The notes beneath the pieces were generated by a model. That model was given only the letters and a program-made list of their open reading frames with translations. It was not told where the DNA came from and searched no databases. 64,000 bases of DNA from Neomoorella carbonis (GTDB lineage: Bacteria; Bacillota; DSM-521; Neomoorellales; Neomoorellaceae). A program made the translations under genes and the position numbers. The stretch lies in the NCBI RefSeq assembly GCF_045278715.1, contig NZ_CP136420.1:1860001-1924000 (forward strand), written 5' to 3'. Shown here piece by piece: positions 25,241 to 33,479 of the stretch (position 1 is the stretch's first letter; every line of letters begins with the position of its first letter).

Positions 25241-26515
25241 TTAGCCAACAATAATCCTCTCCTCAGGATAATGTTTTATTCCCTGACGGCCCAGGCGCTG
25301 GGCAATAGCAAAGGCCAGGGTCAAGGGCCCCACCCGGCCGGTAAACATGGTAGCGGTAATAAGCAGCTTGCCGGTGACTGTCAGTTTTGGCGTCAGTCCC
25401 ATAGAAAGGCCGACCGTGCCAAAAGCTGAAGTTACTTCAAAGAGTACCATTTGCATTTCTGCCTGTTCGGTAATTAATAAAATACCAGTTACGGTAACTA
25501 CCAGCAGTAAGGAAACAGCAGCAATGGCCAGGGCCTTTAAAACCGTACCCCGGGGCAACCGCCGGCCAAAAACCTCGATATCGACGTTACCCCGGATAAT
25601 GGCCCAGACAGCCACGGCAATGGCGGCAAAGGTAGTTGTCTTGATACCGCCGCCGGTCGACCCCGGCGAAGCACCGATAAACATCAGGATGGTGATAAAG
25701 AGCAGGGTTACCGGCCTTAAATCGCCGATTACGAGGGTATTAAACCCGGCCGTACGCGGCGTCACGGCCTGGAAGTAGGAGGCCAGGATCTTTTCTCCTA
25801 GAGGCAAAGGTGCCAGGCTTTTCGTGTTAGTATACTCCAGAAGAAAGATAATTACTGTGGCCGTAACGATCAGCAAAAGGGTGGTGCGAATGACAATTTT
25901 GCTGTGCAGGGAGAGCCGCTTCCAGGAACGTTTGGTATAAATATCAGCTACTACGCTGAAACCCAGGCCACCGGAGATAATTAACGAAGTGATAACTATG
26001 TTGACCAGCAAATCGCCCCGGTAATCAACCAGGCTCCTGGAGAAAAGATCAAAACCGGCGTTGCAGAAGGCAGAGACGGCATGGAAGATACCAAAATAAA
26101 TGGCCTGTCCCAGGGGCATCTGGCTGCTGAAACGGATACCTAAAAGCAACGCCCCCAGGCCTTCAGCAAACAGGGTAAAAATGAGGACGTACTTGCTCAG
26201 GCGCACGACCCCTTCTACTGTCAGCTGGTTCATGGCTTCCTGCATGACCAGCCTTTCCTTCAGGGTAATCCGCTTGCCCAGGAGTAAAGCGACCAGCGTA
26301 GATAAGGTCATGAAGCCCAGGCCGCCAGTTTGAATCAGAGCAAGAATAACCAGTTCACCAAATAAAGAATAAGTGGTTTGGGTATCAACTGTTACCAGGC
26401 CGGTCACGGCCGTTGCCGAGGTAGCCGTGAACAGGGCATCAATTACCGGCACTGGTTTCCCGCTCTGGCTGGCAATGGGAAGGCTTAAAAGCAACGTTCC
26501 GAGTGCAATAACCAC
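25241..26515 (-). CDS. ktrB: Potassium uptake channel KtrB/TrkH
   Basis: A membrane protein with four repeats of M1-P-M2; selectivity-filter-like Gly segments are seen at TATSATAVTGLVTV, SAFCNAGFDLFS, AVTPRTAGFNTL and EVTSAFGTVGLSMG. The GTG at 26515 falls in the middle of the first transmembrane helix. The frame continues 23 codons upstream with family-like residues (WPFRLRPPQVLALGFA) but no ATG, GTG or TTG. The only ribosome site plus ATG there (near 26585) is in another frame. The true start is thus an unusual codon or the 5' end carries a frameshift. Confidence 0.88.
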   Translation of the reverse strand: MVIALGTLLLSLPIASQSGKPVPVIDALFTATSATAVTGLVTVDTQTTYSLFGELVILALIQTGGLGFMTLSTLVALLLGKRITLKERLVMQEAMNQLTVEGVVRLSKYVLIFTLFAEGLGALLLGIRFSSQMPLGQAIYFGIFHAVSAFCNAGFDLFSRSLVDYRGDLLVNIVITSLIISGGLGFSVVADIYTKRSWKRLSLHSKIVIRTTLLLIVTATVIIFLLEYTNTKSLAPLPLGEKILASYFQAVTPRTAGFNTLVIGDLRPVTLLFITILMFIGASPGSTGGGIKTTTFAAIAVAVWAIIRGNVDIEVFGRRLPRGTVLKALAIAAVSLLLVVTVTGILLITEQAEMQMVLFEVTSAFGTVGLSMGLTPKLTVTGKLLITATMFTGRVGPLTLAFAIAQRLGRQGIKHYPEERIIVG

Positions 26516-26663
26516 TGCGAAGCCAAGGGCTAAAACTTGCGGCGGCCGCAGGCGAAAGGGCCATTCTCGTATAATACTCGTACATGTTCACCTTCTTTAA
26601 GTACTAATACATCTTCCCTAATTTTAAAGCTAATAGTCGTGACTTTGTCAAGCACTAAGTATC

Positions 26664-26699
26664 AAAGGCCAATTAGTTTTTAAAAACTAATTGGCCTTT
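26664..26699 (-). terminator. Perfect palindromic terminator after rplT
   Basis: A perfect 36-base palindrome (18-base arms beginning AAAGGCCAATTAG). It lies 12 bases past the rplT stop and separates the translation operon from ktrAB. The symmetric A/T ends allow termination in both directions. Confidence 0.75.
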
Positions 26700-26710
26700 A
26701 ACACCCTACT

Positions 26711-27076
26711 TTATGCTCCCAAACCCAGCTTTTCTTTCGCCATATTCACCAGGCGGTTAAAACCTGCTACGTCGTTCACCGCCATGTCGGCCAGCATTTT
26801 GCGGTTAACTTCAACGCCGGCCTTTTTTAAACCGTTAATCAAGCGGCTGTAAGTAATGCCCTGCAACCTGGCGGCGGCATTAATACGGGCAATCCAGAGC
26901 TTCCTGAAGTCGCCTTTACGCTGCCGCCGGTGGGCGTAGGCATAGGCCAGGGATTTCAATACCTGTTCATTGGCGGGGCGGAATAATTTGGACTTGGCGC
27001 CAAAGTAGCCTTTGGCCAGCTTCAATATCTTTTTATGGCGTTGGTGCTTGGTGACACCACGTTTCACACGGGCCAT
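26711..27076 (-). CDS. rplT: 50S ribosomal protein L20
   Basis: A 121-residue basic protein beginning MARVKRGVTKHQRHKKILKL, the L20 signature, with the conserved RQRKGDFRKLWIARINAA segment. It is an early 50S assembly protein and, in Firmicutes, represses its own operon by binding the infC leader. It is last in the infC-rpmI-rplT operon. Confidence 0.97.
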   Translation of the reverse strand: MARVKRGVTKHQRHKKILKLAKGYFGAKSKLFRPANEQVLKSLAYAYAHRRQRKGDFRKLWIARINAAARLQGITYSRLINGLKKAGVEVNRKMLADMAVNDVAGFNRLVNMAKEKLGLGA

Positions 27077-27090
27077 TTTCCTACCTCCTT

Positions 27091-27291
27091 CTATGCCTGA
27101 TAAGGCAAAAGCCTGGTTATGCGTTTGCGGTCGGTAATATCAATCAAGGTAGGCTGGCGCAAACGCCTCTTGCGCTTTGGTGCCTTCCCGGCCAGTAAAT
27201 GGCTTTTATAAGCCCTGGCGCGTTTTACTTTTCCCGAGGCTGTGACGCGAAACCTTTTGGCCGCGCCGCGGTGAGTTTTCATCTTGGGCAT
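27091..27291 (-). CDS. rpmI: 50S ribosomal protein L35
   Basis: A 66-residue very basic protein beginning MPKMKTHRGAAKRFRVT, the L35 signature. It sits between infC and rplT with short gaps, as in all Firmicutes. Confidence 0.97.
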   Translation of the reverse strand: MPKMKTHRGAAKRFRVTASGKVKRARAYKSHLLAGKAPKRKRRLRQPTLIDITDRKRITRLLPYQA

Positions 27292-27316
27292 AATATCACC
27301 TCGAATAAATTTTCCC

Positions 27317-27829
27317 TTAACCTTTAGGGGCCAGAATCATAACCATATTGCGCCCCTCTACTTTGGGCGGTTTTTCAATGGAGGCAAGGTCTGCCACCTG
27401 GTCGGCCAGGCGCTGGCACAGCTTCATCCCGAGGTCGGCATGGGCAATCTCCCGGCCCCGGAACATAACGGTCACCTTGACCTTATCACCATCTTCCAGA
27501 AAGCGGATGGCATTGCGCGCTTTGACCTGGAAGTCATGCTCTTCAATGTTGGGCCGCAGCTTTACCTCTTTAATGTTTATTATCCGCTGCTTTTTCCTCG
27601 CCTCGCGCTCCCGCTTGCTCTGCTCATATTTATATTTACCAAAATCCATGATGCGGCAAACCGGCGGTCGCGCATTGGGAGCCACTTCTACCAGGTCCAG
27701 GCCCTGTTCCTGGGCGATACGCAGGGCTTCTCGTGTTGGCATAATCCCTAGCTGCTGTCCATCTATGCCAACCAGGCGCACTTCCCGGGTCCGGATTTCT
27801 CCATTGACCCTCAAATCCTTGCTGATAAT
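27317..27829 (-). CDS. infC: Translation initiation factor IF-3 with an ATT start
   Basis: IF-3 N-domain (KDLRVNGEIRTREVRLVG) and C-domain (RNAIRFLEDGDKVKVTVMFRGRE) are complete, about 170 residues. The ATG/GTG/TTG search gives TTG at 27814, but the family start ISKDLRVN needs five more codons. An ATT at 27827-27829 lies six bases after GGAGG (27836-27840). The rare ATT/AUU start is the known device by which IF-3 limits its own synthesis, so I take this as the true start. First gene of the infC-rpmI-rplT operon. Confidence 0.95.
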   Translation of the reverse strand: MISKDLRVNGEIRTREVRLVGIDGQQLGIMPTREALRIAQEQGLDLVEVAPNARPPVCRIMDFGKYKYEQSKREREARKKQRIINIKEVKLRPNIEEHDFQVKARNAIRFLEDGDKVKVTVMFRGREIAHADLGMKLCQRLADQVADLASIEKPPKVEGRNMVMILAPKG

Positions 27830-27840
27830 GCGTCACCTCC

Positions 27841-27978
27841 AGCTAGATTTACCGCCCAGTCAAAGACCTCCTTAAAAAATGAAGCGGGTGGATTCCACCC
27901 GCCAAAAACAGACCTTTTCCTGGGCAAACCTTACAGGCCCCGGGCCGTAAGGTGAGAAGCGAGTGGCTTCTACTTCCT
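27841..27978 (-). promoter_or_regulatory. infC leader with L20-type attenuator
   Basis: The minus-strand leader contains a strong hairpin GCGGGTGG/CCACCCGC followed by TTCATTTTTT (27876-27900) just before the infC ribosome site, and an upstream GCCACTCGC/...GGCCC-rich region. This matches the layout of the L20 leader of Firmicutes infC operons, in which L20 binding promotes termination. I judged it by position and hairpin, not by a covariance model. Confidence 0.65.
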
Positions 27979-27983
27979 GGGAA

Positions 27984-28012
27984 AGTATAACATAGGGCCG
28001 GCCTGCCGTCAA
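27984..28012 (-). promoter_or_regulatory. Promoter of the infC-rpmI-rplT operon
   Basis: TTGACG (28007-28012) and TATACT (27984-27989) on the minus strand with a 17-base spacer. The -35 box ends one base before the ISL3 target repeat, so the element sits immediately upstream. Confidence 0.75.
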
Positions 28013-28021
28013 TACGGCGCG
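28013..28021. repeat. Target-site duplication, left copy, of the ISL3 element
   Basis: TACGGCGCG here is repeated exactly at 29420-29428. ISL3 elements usually make 8-base duplications; the ninth base may be chance or part of the element. Confidence 0.85.
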
Positions 28022-28110
28022 GGCTCTATAATAAAAAGTGTGGGAAGGGATAGGTAGATATGGAAGGACAGAGGAGAAGAGATTTTATTAGGAGCTAAAG
28101 GAGGAAAAAG

Positions 28111-28173
28111 ATGGGGGCACATCCAAATCAATATTAGCAAACAAAACCCCAACAGGAAAGGAGTGCCCCCATG
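28111..28173 (+). promoter_or_regulatory. Inverted repeat around the transposase start
   Basis: ATGGGGGCAC (from ~28110) is the exact complement of GTGCCCCCAT at ~28163-28173. The second arm overlaps the transposase ATG and abuts its ribosome site GGAAAGGAG. RNA made by read-through from outside would fold and hide the start, a known way for insertion sequences to avoid activation by neighbouring promoters. Confidence 0.6.
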
Positions 28174-29415
28174 AATAAGAATAGCACGATCACCCTCAAT
28201 GGACAAGAGAATTTTGATAAAATACTCCCGTCCATTTTAGGAGAACAGCAGGAACGTAAAGATATTGTGTTAAGGGTGACGCTAGACCCGCCAGCATTAT
28301 GCCCTGCATGTAACAAAGGCAAATTACATAAGCACGGCATTTTAAAGAAGAACCGGAAGCCCCAAGAAAGGAAAATTCGTCACGCTTTTTTATACGGGAG
28401 ATGGATTTTTTTATCCTGGGTTCCTGTACGGTATAAGTGTTACCATTGTCATAAGACTTTTACCCTTCGTCCTCCGAATACCATCCCCTGGGCCAGATTT
28501 ACAAAACTAGGAGTGCAGACAGTAGTGTATTATGCCCAGAGGATGAGCTTTACCTATGCAGCCCGAATATTACACCTTACTCCTAATAGGGTTATAAGAT
28601 TACTAGACAAGTATATCCAGTCCGGTCTTCCAGCAGATGATACTCAAGAGCCCATAGTCTTAACCTTAGATGAACTGTCCTTTAGCGGGAATGATTATGT
28701 ATGCGTAGTAGGGCGCCTGGAACCGGATAAGAGGCCTTTGACGATTTTGGGTGATGACAGGAAAGCAACTATAAAGGCTTACCTGGAGGGGCTCAAAAAA
28801 GCCGGGGTTAAAGTAGAAGCAGTAGTAATTGACATGAAAGACTCCTGGCGCAAGTTAATAAAAGCAATCTTTCCTTCAGCTAGGATAATAGTAGACCCTT
28901 TCCATGTAATTCAGGATGCCAACCGTCGCTTAAATGAAGCACGCAAGATAGAGCAAGAAGCAGGCAAGGAGAATATACCTCGCCTACCCTTGCTCAAGGC
29001 TAAAGAAAAACTTACTCCCAGACAACAACAGCAGCTAGAAGAAATTAAGAATAAATACCCGTCCCTCTATGAACTGTACCAGCTAAAAGAAGATTTAAGA
29101 CAAATCATAAAGATGGACCGGGTTGAAGAGGCAGAAATTGTCTTAAGCCGTTGGCTTATAAATGCAGAATGCGCTGCAAATCTAGAGGGACGGGTATGGG
29201 CTCGTACTATTAAGTCCTGGAGGTCAGAAATATTAAACCTGGTTAGATACACCCAGCAAGGCCGCCGGTACACCAATGGTTATATAGAAGGCAAGAATAC
29301 TTTAAGTAAAATGCTCAAACGCTTAAGTTTTGGTTTTAGGAATCGTAATCATTTCATCAAAAAAATTTTCCTGGGATGTTGCCCCCAAAATTTAATCCCA
29401 CAACTATTGACATAG
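28171..29415 (+). CDS. ISL3-family transposase
   Basis: A 414-residue transposase. The N-terminal part has zinc-finger-like cysteines (CPACNKGKLHKHG, then KCYHCHKTFTLRPP), followed by a helix-turn-helix and the DDE catalytic domain (LDELSFSG, VVIDMKDSWRKLI with the second Asp, and NGYIEGKNTLSKMLKR with the Glu). The reading frame is intact, so the element may still be mobile. The ORF ends four bases before the right end of the element. Confidence 0.93.
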   Translation: MNKNSTITLNGQENFDKILPSILGEQQERKDIVLRVTLDPPALCPACNKGKLHKHGILKKNRKPQERKIRHAFLYGRWIFLSWVPVRYKCYHCHKTFTLRPPNTIPWARFTKLGVQTVVYYAQRMSFTYAARILHLTPNRVIRLLDKYIQSGLPADDTQEPIVLTLDELSFSGNDYVCVVGRLEPDKRPLTILGDDRKATIKAYLEGLKKAGVKVEAVVIDMKDSWRKLIKAIFPSARIIVDPFHVIQDANRRLNEARKIEQEAGKENIPRLPLLKAKEKLTPRQQQQLEEIKNKYPSLYELYQLKEDLRQIIKMDRVEEAEIVLSRWLINAECAANLEGRVWARTIKSWRSEILNLVRYTQQGRRYTNGYIEGKNTLSKMLKRLSFGFRNRNHFIKKIFLGCCPQNLIPQLLT

Positions 29416-29419
29416 AGCC

Positions 29420-29428
29420 TACGGCGCG
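29420..29428. repeat. Target-site duplication, right copy, of the ISL3 element
   Basis: TACGGCGCG, identical to 28013-28021. Removing the element and one copy joins the thrS 3' flank to the infC promoter. Confidence 0.85.
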
Positions 29429-29447
29429 AAAACCAAATTATTATTAT

Positions 29448-31352
29448 TTAGTTTCTCCGCTCGGCAATTTCTTCCGTCACACGTTTTATGAAAGCGGCCA
29501 GGGGGACGCTACCCGTATCCCCGGCGCGGCGTTCCCGGACGGCCACGGTACCTTCGGCCGCTTCCTTATCCCCCACCACCAGCATGTATGGGATTTGTTC
29601 CAGCTGCGCGGCGCGGATCTTGTAGCCGATTTTATCATTGCGATCGTTGACTTCGGCGCGGATGCCGGCCCGCACCAGTTCGTCCCTGACCTTGAAGGCA
29701 TAATCGTTATGGCGGTCGGTAATGGGCAGCACCCGCACCTGCACCGGGGCCAGCCATACGGGAAAGGCACCGCCGTAATGCTCGATCAGGATACCGATGA
29801 ACCGCTCTATGCTGCCAAAGACGACACGATGGATCATGACCGGCCTGTGCTTCTGGCCGTCCTCCCCGATGTAGTGGAGGTCAAATTTCTCCGGCATGAG
29901 GAAATCCAGCTGGATGGTGCCGCACTGCCAGGTCCGCCCCAGGGAATCCTCCAGATGGAAATCGATTTTGGGGCCGTAGAAGGCGCCGTCACCTTCATTG
30001 ACTGCGTAGGGCATCCCCCTGGCCTCCAGGGCCTGGCGCAGGGCGCCTGTGGCCGTTTCCCAGATCTCGTCCGAACCCATGGCGTTATCCGGCCGGGTGG
30101 AGAGCTCGATGTGGTATTTAAAGCCAAACAGGCTGTAAAAGCGGTCTACCAGGTCGATGACGCCCTGGATCTCTGCCGTTATCTGGGACGGCAGCATAAA
30201 GATGTGGGCATCATCCTGGGTAAAGGCCCGCACCCGCATCAGACCGTGGAGGACGCCGGACTTCTCATGGCGGTGCACCAGCCCCAGCTCGGCCAGTCGC
30301 AAGGGTAAGTCACGGTAGCTGTGCTGCTCCGATTTATAGACCAGGATGGCCCCCGGGCAGTTCATGGGTTTGATGGCGTAGTCGGCCTCATCAATTCTGG
30401 TAAAGTACATATTTTCCCGGTAATGGTCCCAGTGGCCCGACTGCTCCCAGAGGGAGCGGTTCAATATCACCGGCGTGCGGATCTCCAGGTAACCGGCCCT
30501 GCGGTGCTCTTCCCGCCAGAACTGCTCCAGCTCGTTGCGGATGATCATACCCTTGGGATGGAAAAAGGGGAAACCCGGTCCTTCTTCCTGGAGGCTGAAA
30601 AGACCCAGCTGGGCCCCCAGCCGCCGGTGATCCCGCTTTTTCGCCTCTTCCAGCCGATGGAGGTATTCTTCCAGGTCTTTAGCTTTTGGGAAGGCGGTGC
30701 CGTAAATCCGCTGCAGCATGGGGTTGGCCTCGCTGCCGCGCCAGTAAGCCCCGGCCAGGCTGGTGAGCTTAATGGCCTTGAGGTAGCCGGTGCTGGGCAG
30801 GTGGGGCCCGGCGCAGAGGTCGATAAAGTCGCCTTGGCGGTAGGTGCTGATGGGCACCCCTTCCGGCAGGTCGTTAATGAGCTCGATTTTATAGGGTTCA
30901 TCGAGCTGCCGGAAAATTTCCAGGGCCTCTTCCCGGGTTATTTCCTGCCGCTCCAGGGGCAGGTCGGCTTTAATGATTCTCTGCATTTCTGCCTCAATAG
31001 CGTTTAAGTCCTCGGGGGTAAATTTATGCTCGCTGTCGAAGTCATAGTAAAATCCATCGGTTATGGCCGGGCCGATACCCAGCCTGGTGCCCGGGAACAG
31101 GTGCTTGACGGCCTGGGCCAGAACGTGGGCCGCTGTATGGCGGTAGGCCAGGCGCCCGCCCTCATCGGCAAAGGTCAAAAGCTCGAGCCGGCATTGCTCC
31201 GGGAGAGGACGGGTTAAGTCCCATACTTCTCCATTAACCCGCGCCGCCAGGGCCTCCCGGGCGAGTTTCGGTGAAATGTCCCTGGCCACCTCCTGGGCTG
31301 TAGTTCCGGCGGCATATTCCCTTACGCTGCCGTCTGGTAAAATTACCTGCAT
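29448..31352 (-). CDS. thrS: Threonyl-tRNA synthetase
   Basis: 634 residues: an N-terminal TGS domain (MQVILPDGSVREY), the editing domain with HTAAHVLAQ and a second His pair (RQGDFIDLCAGPH), the class II core with motif 2 region (RHEKSGVLHGLMRVRAFTQDD) and zinc-binding residues (MNCPGAI, HR), and the anticodon domain (VLPITDRHNDYA). The ATG at 31352 has AGGGAGG five bases upstream; an in-frame start at 31481 would lie inside the T-box terminator. It is controlled by a T-box with an ACC specifier. Confidence 0.96.
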   Translation of the reverse strand: MQVILPDGSVREYAAGTTAQEVARDISPKLAREALAARVNGEVWDLTRPLPEQCRLELLTFADEGGRLAYRHTAAHVLAQAVKHLFPGTRLGIGPAITDGFYYDFDSEHKFTPEDLNAIEAEMQRIIKADLPLERQEITREEALEIFRQLDEPYKIELINDLPEGVPISTYRQGDFIDLCAGPHLPSTGYLKAIKLTSLAGAYWRGSEANPMLQRIYGTAFPKAKDLEEYLHRLEEAKKRDHRRLGAQLGLFSLQEEGPGFPFFHPKGMIIRNELEQFWREEHRRAGYLEIRTPVILNRSLWEQSGHWDHYRENMYFTRIDEADYAIKPMNCPGAILVYKSEQHSYRDLPLRLAELGLVHRHEKSGVLHGLMRVRAFTQDDAHIFMLPSQITAEIQGVIDLVDRFYSLFGFKYHIELSTRPDNAMGSDEIWETATGALRQALEARGMPYAVNEGDGAFYGPKIDFHLEDSLGRTWQCGTIQLDFLMPEKFDLHYIGEDGQKHRPVMIHRVVFGSIERFIGILIEHYGGAFPVWLAPVQVRVLPITDRHNDYAFKVRDELVRAGIRAEVNDRNDKIGYKIRAAQLEQIPYMLVVGDKEAAEGTVAVRERRAGDTGSVPLAAFIKRVTEEIAERRN

Positions 31353-31388
31353 AATAACCTCCCTCCGGAAACCATTAAAATAAAATAA

Positions 31389-31622
31389 CTCCCGCCCCAT
31401 AAAGGGACGGGAGATGTTCCCGTGGTTCCACCCTTCTTTAGGGGATAGGCTCCCCCCTCCAAAGCTTATAACGGTAGCCAACCGGCCGGGCTTACTCGCT
31501 TTTCAGCCAGGCAGCTCCAGAGCGGTACGGCGCCCTGCCGTCGCCCGGGATGCTTCCAGCCAAGGCATCCCTCTCTGGAGGGCCGTTCAGGGGCCTCGTC
31601 TCCTTCTTCGCTGTTAAGTACA
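31389..31622 (-). promoter_or_regulatory. T-box leader of thrS (Thr, ACC specifier)
   Basis: On the minus strand: Stem I region, specifier ACC at 31524-31526 followed by GCTCTGGAGC, the canonical T-box AGGGTGGAACCACGGG (31419-31434), and the terminator CTCCCGTCCC/GGGGCGGGAG followed by TTATTTTATTTT (31389-31413). ACC is a Thr codon and fits the gene downstream. Confidence 0.93.
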
Positions 31623-31651
31623 TTATAGCGACATAAATTAATACGTGTCAA
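31622..31651 (-). promoter_or_regulatory. Promoter of thrS
   Basis: TTGACA (31646-31651) and TATAAT (31622-31627) on the minus strand with an 18-base spacer, a full consensus match, directly before the T-box. Confidence 0.85.
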
Positions 31652-31672
31652 GATTCCGGCAATACTTCACTC

Positions 31673-32263
31673 CTACCTCCATCCTGCCAGGGCAGCCTGG
31701 ACCAGGCCAATGAGGAACCCTAACAGGCCGCCCAGCCATTCTATGTAGCGCAGTTCCCGGCCGGCTACTTCGACGACTACCTCCTCGACCTGATTTAAAT
31801 TCAATTTATTAAACTTTGCTGCTAGAATTTCACCTATAGAAAAAGCCTCCGGATTGCGGCTCAATTCCTCTATCAATTCCTGCAGGGCCGGCGGCATCTC
31901 CCGGTGAATGGTTTCTTCTATCGCCCTGCCGGCCGCCTCTCTTAAACCCTGGGGGATAAAGGAAGGCAGGCGCTCTACCAGGCGCCGCCGGGCCACTTCC
32001 GCCACTATGGTCGTAAGCCTTCCGGCAACGGCGGGAGTATTGAAGTGGGCCAGCACTTCCTTGAGAGGCAGTAAATTTTTATCAACAACACCGGCGATAT
32101 TGACCGCTATCTCGGCCTGCCTCTTGGGAATAAGCCCCTGCAGGGTCCAGCAAAATATTTTTAACGGGCGGCGGGGGCGGAAAAGCATCCTGATAGCAAC
32201 AACGTTGGTCAACCAGCCAATAAAAGCGCCGATGAGAGGGATCAAGATCCACCTGGCAAGCAA
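31673..32263 (-). CDS. DUF445 family membrane protein
   Basis: A protein of about 196 residues with an N-terminal membrane helix (ILIPLIGAFIGWLTNVVAIRMLFRP, a DUF445 signature in two parts) and a C-terminal one (WLGGLLGFLIGLVQAAL), and a helical middle region. B. subtilis YheB-like proteins of this family have no known function. The TTG at 32263 lies seven bases after GGGGTG; longer in-frame starts would run through the terminator of ytxC. Confidence 0.8.
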   Translation of the reverse strand: MLARWILIPLIGAFIGWLTNVVAIRMLFRPRRPLKIFCWTLQGLIPKRQAEIAVNIAGVVDKNLLPLKEVLAHFNTPAVAGRLTTIVAEVARRRLVERLPSFIPQGLREAAGRAIEETIHREMPPALQELIEELSRNPEAFSIGEILAAKFNKLNLNQVEEVVVEVAGRELRYIEWLGGLLGFLIGLVQAALAGWR

Positions 32264-32299
32264 ATTTATTTCACCCCACCGAGTGCAATAATAACAAAA

Positions 32300-32327
32300 G
32301 CCCGGCCAAAAGACAACTGGCCCGGCT
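32300..32327 (-). terminator. Terminator after ytxC
   Basis: Stem GCCxGGCCA/TGGCCxGGC with one mismatch, followed on the minus strand by TTTTGTTATTATT. Lies 28 bases past the ytxC stop. Confidence 0.6.
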
Positions 32328-32354
32328 GTGATAAAAAAGGGACCGGTACGACCG

Positions 32355-33221
32355 TTAGCGCTTTTGCAAGGGTTGCAGGCAGCGGCTGCAACCGCTGCAG
32401 TGGATGAGCCGTTCACCAAAAACGCTCTTGATGGTGCTGATGGTGTTATGGTGTCGCCCTTTATCTGCAGCGTGCAGAACTACCTGGCGGGGAGCAATGG
32501 TTATCAGGGCGCTGATTAATAAATCCTCATAATTGAGATCACTATCAGCCATATCGACGACAAAGCCTTCCAGATATTCGCCACTGAGGTTCCGGTTTTC
32601 GCCGTCATAGAGCTGGAAGCCGCCACCTGGACTTAAGACTACATGGACTTTTTCCACCCGTGGTTCCTGGGCGTCCACAAAGTAGCGTAAAAGGCGGATG
32701 AATTCATCATATTCCTTTTCCATTAGGTATTCATCAACGGCTTCTTCCAGGGCCTGCTCCAGCTCCATTAAATAATCCGGCAGGCGAAAACGAACAAAAC
32801 CGTCGATATTTAACCAGGTGTTTTCCTGGAAATACTCCCGTATGCGGGCGGTAATGGACTCTTCCCGCTGCTGCAGCTGGAGGCAACTGTTTTCCCCTTG
32901 ATCCAGGATTACCCTGGCGCGCCGGCAGATTTCTTCTACGGCCCCGTCATCAAGTCCTTCGTACTGGTTTAAAAGCATCCCTTCCAGCAAAACCGCTTCC
33001 CACCGTTTGACAATAAAGGCGGCCACAATCTCGGCCACCTCCTCTGTAAAGCGTTTAAGTTCTTTTTTTGAAGGCCGGCCTGGTCCTGTTTCTAAAAAAC
33101 AGCGAAAGAAATTAAAGCCCCCCGCCTGCCACAGGTGGAGGCCGACACTATAACCAAATCTATGATTAAACTCGGCCTGTAAAAAATCAATCGGCCTGGC
33201 AGTAACTAACGTAATATTCAT
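32355..33221 (-). CDS. ytxC: Putative sporulation protein YtxC
   Basis: A 288-residue soluble protein. The C-terminal part (VDEYLMEKEYDEFIRLLRYFVD, then EPRVEKVHVV and the closing KSVFGERLIHCSGC) matches the YtxC family, which is restricted to spore formers and is usually beside thrS. Function is unknown. The ATG at 33221 follows AAGGAGGTG by about ten bases. Upstream in-frame sequence runs through a tRNA gene and is not coding. Confidence 0.85.
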   Translation of the reverse strand: MNITLVTARPIDFLQAEFNHRFGYSVGLHLWQAGGFNFFRCFLETGPGRPSKKELKRFTEEVAEIVAAFIVKRWEAVLLEGMLLNQYEGLDDGAVEEICRRARVILDQGENSCLQLQQREESITARIREYFQENTWLNIDGFVRFRLPDYLMELEQALEEAVDEYLMEKEYDEFIRLLRYFVDAQEPRVEKVHVVLSPGGGFQLYDGENRNLSGEYLEGFVVDMADSDLNYEDLLISALITIAPRQVVLHAADKGRHHNTISTIKSVFGERLIHCSGCSRCLQPLQKR

Positions 33222-33362
33222 GGGCGTTGCACCTCCTTGTGCTGCTATTATATGTGCCGCCCATGTTTTGTATACAGTTGAGCTGCTGCCAGGTTGTCTA
33301 AAAATAAAGCTATTGCAAGGCCCGGCGTGCCGGGTAAAATTGGTATCAAGGTAATTTTTGCT

Positions 33363-33392
33363 AAAAAAAGCTCCTACTTTCTTGCAGGAGCA
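33363..33392 (-). terminator. Terminator after tRNA-Val
   Basis: Stem GCTCCT/AGGAGC with a ten-base loop and TTTTTTT on the minus strand. Confidence 0.8.
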
Positions 33393-33404
33393 ATTTTTTC
33401 TAAC

Positions 33405-33479
33405 TGGTGGGTCCGGCAGGGATTGAACCTGCGACCCCCTCCGCGTCAAGGAGGTGCTCTCCCACTGAGCTACGAACCC
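33405..33479 (-). tRNA. tRNA-Val (GAC)
   Basis: Cloverleaf on the minus strand with acceptor stem GGGTTCG/CGGACCC, anticodon loop CTTGACG giving anticodon GAC (reads GUC/GUU), T-arm GGTTCAATCC and an encoded CCA end. Confidence 0.95.

Larger units (their letters stand above)
28022..29419 (+). mobile_element. ISL3-family insertion sequence, complete
   Basis: About 1.4 kb. The ends are imperfect inverted repeats: GGCTCTAT at the left end and the complement of GGCTCTAT at the right, with a further shared TGTGGGA 16 bases in. One transposase gene fills most of it. Flanking direct repeats TACGGCGCG show recent, intact insertion. Its base composition is more A+T-rich than the surrounding genes. 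It lies between thrS and infC, next to the infC promoter. Confidence 0.92.
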
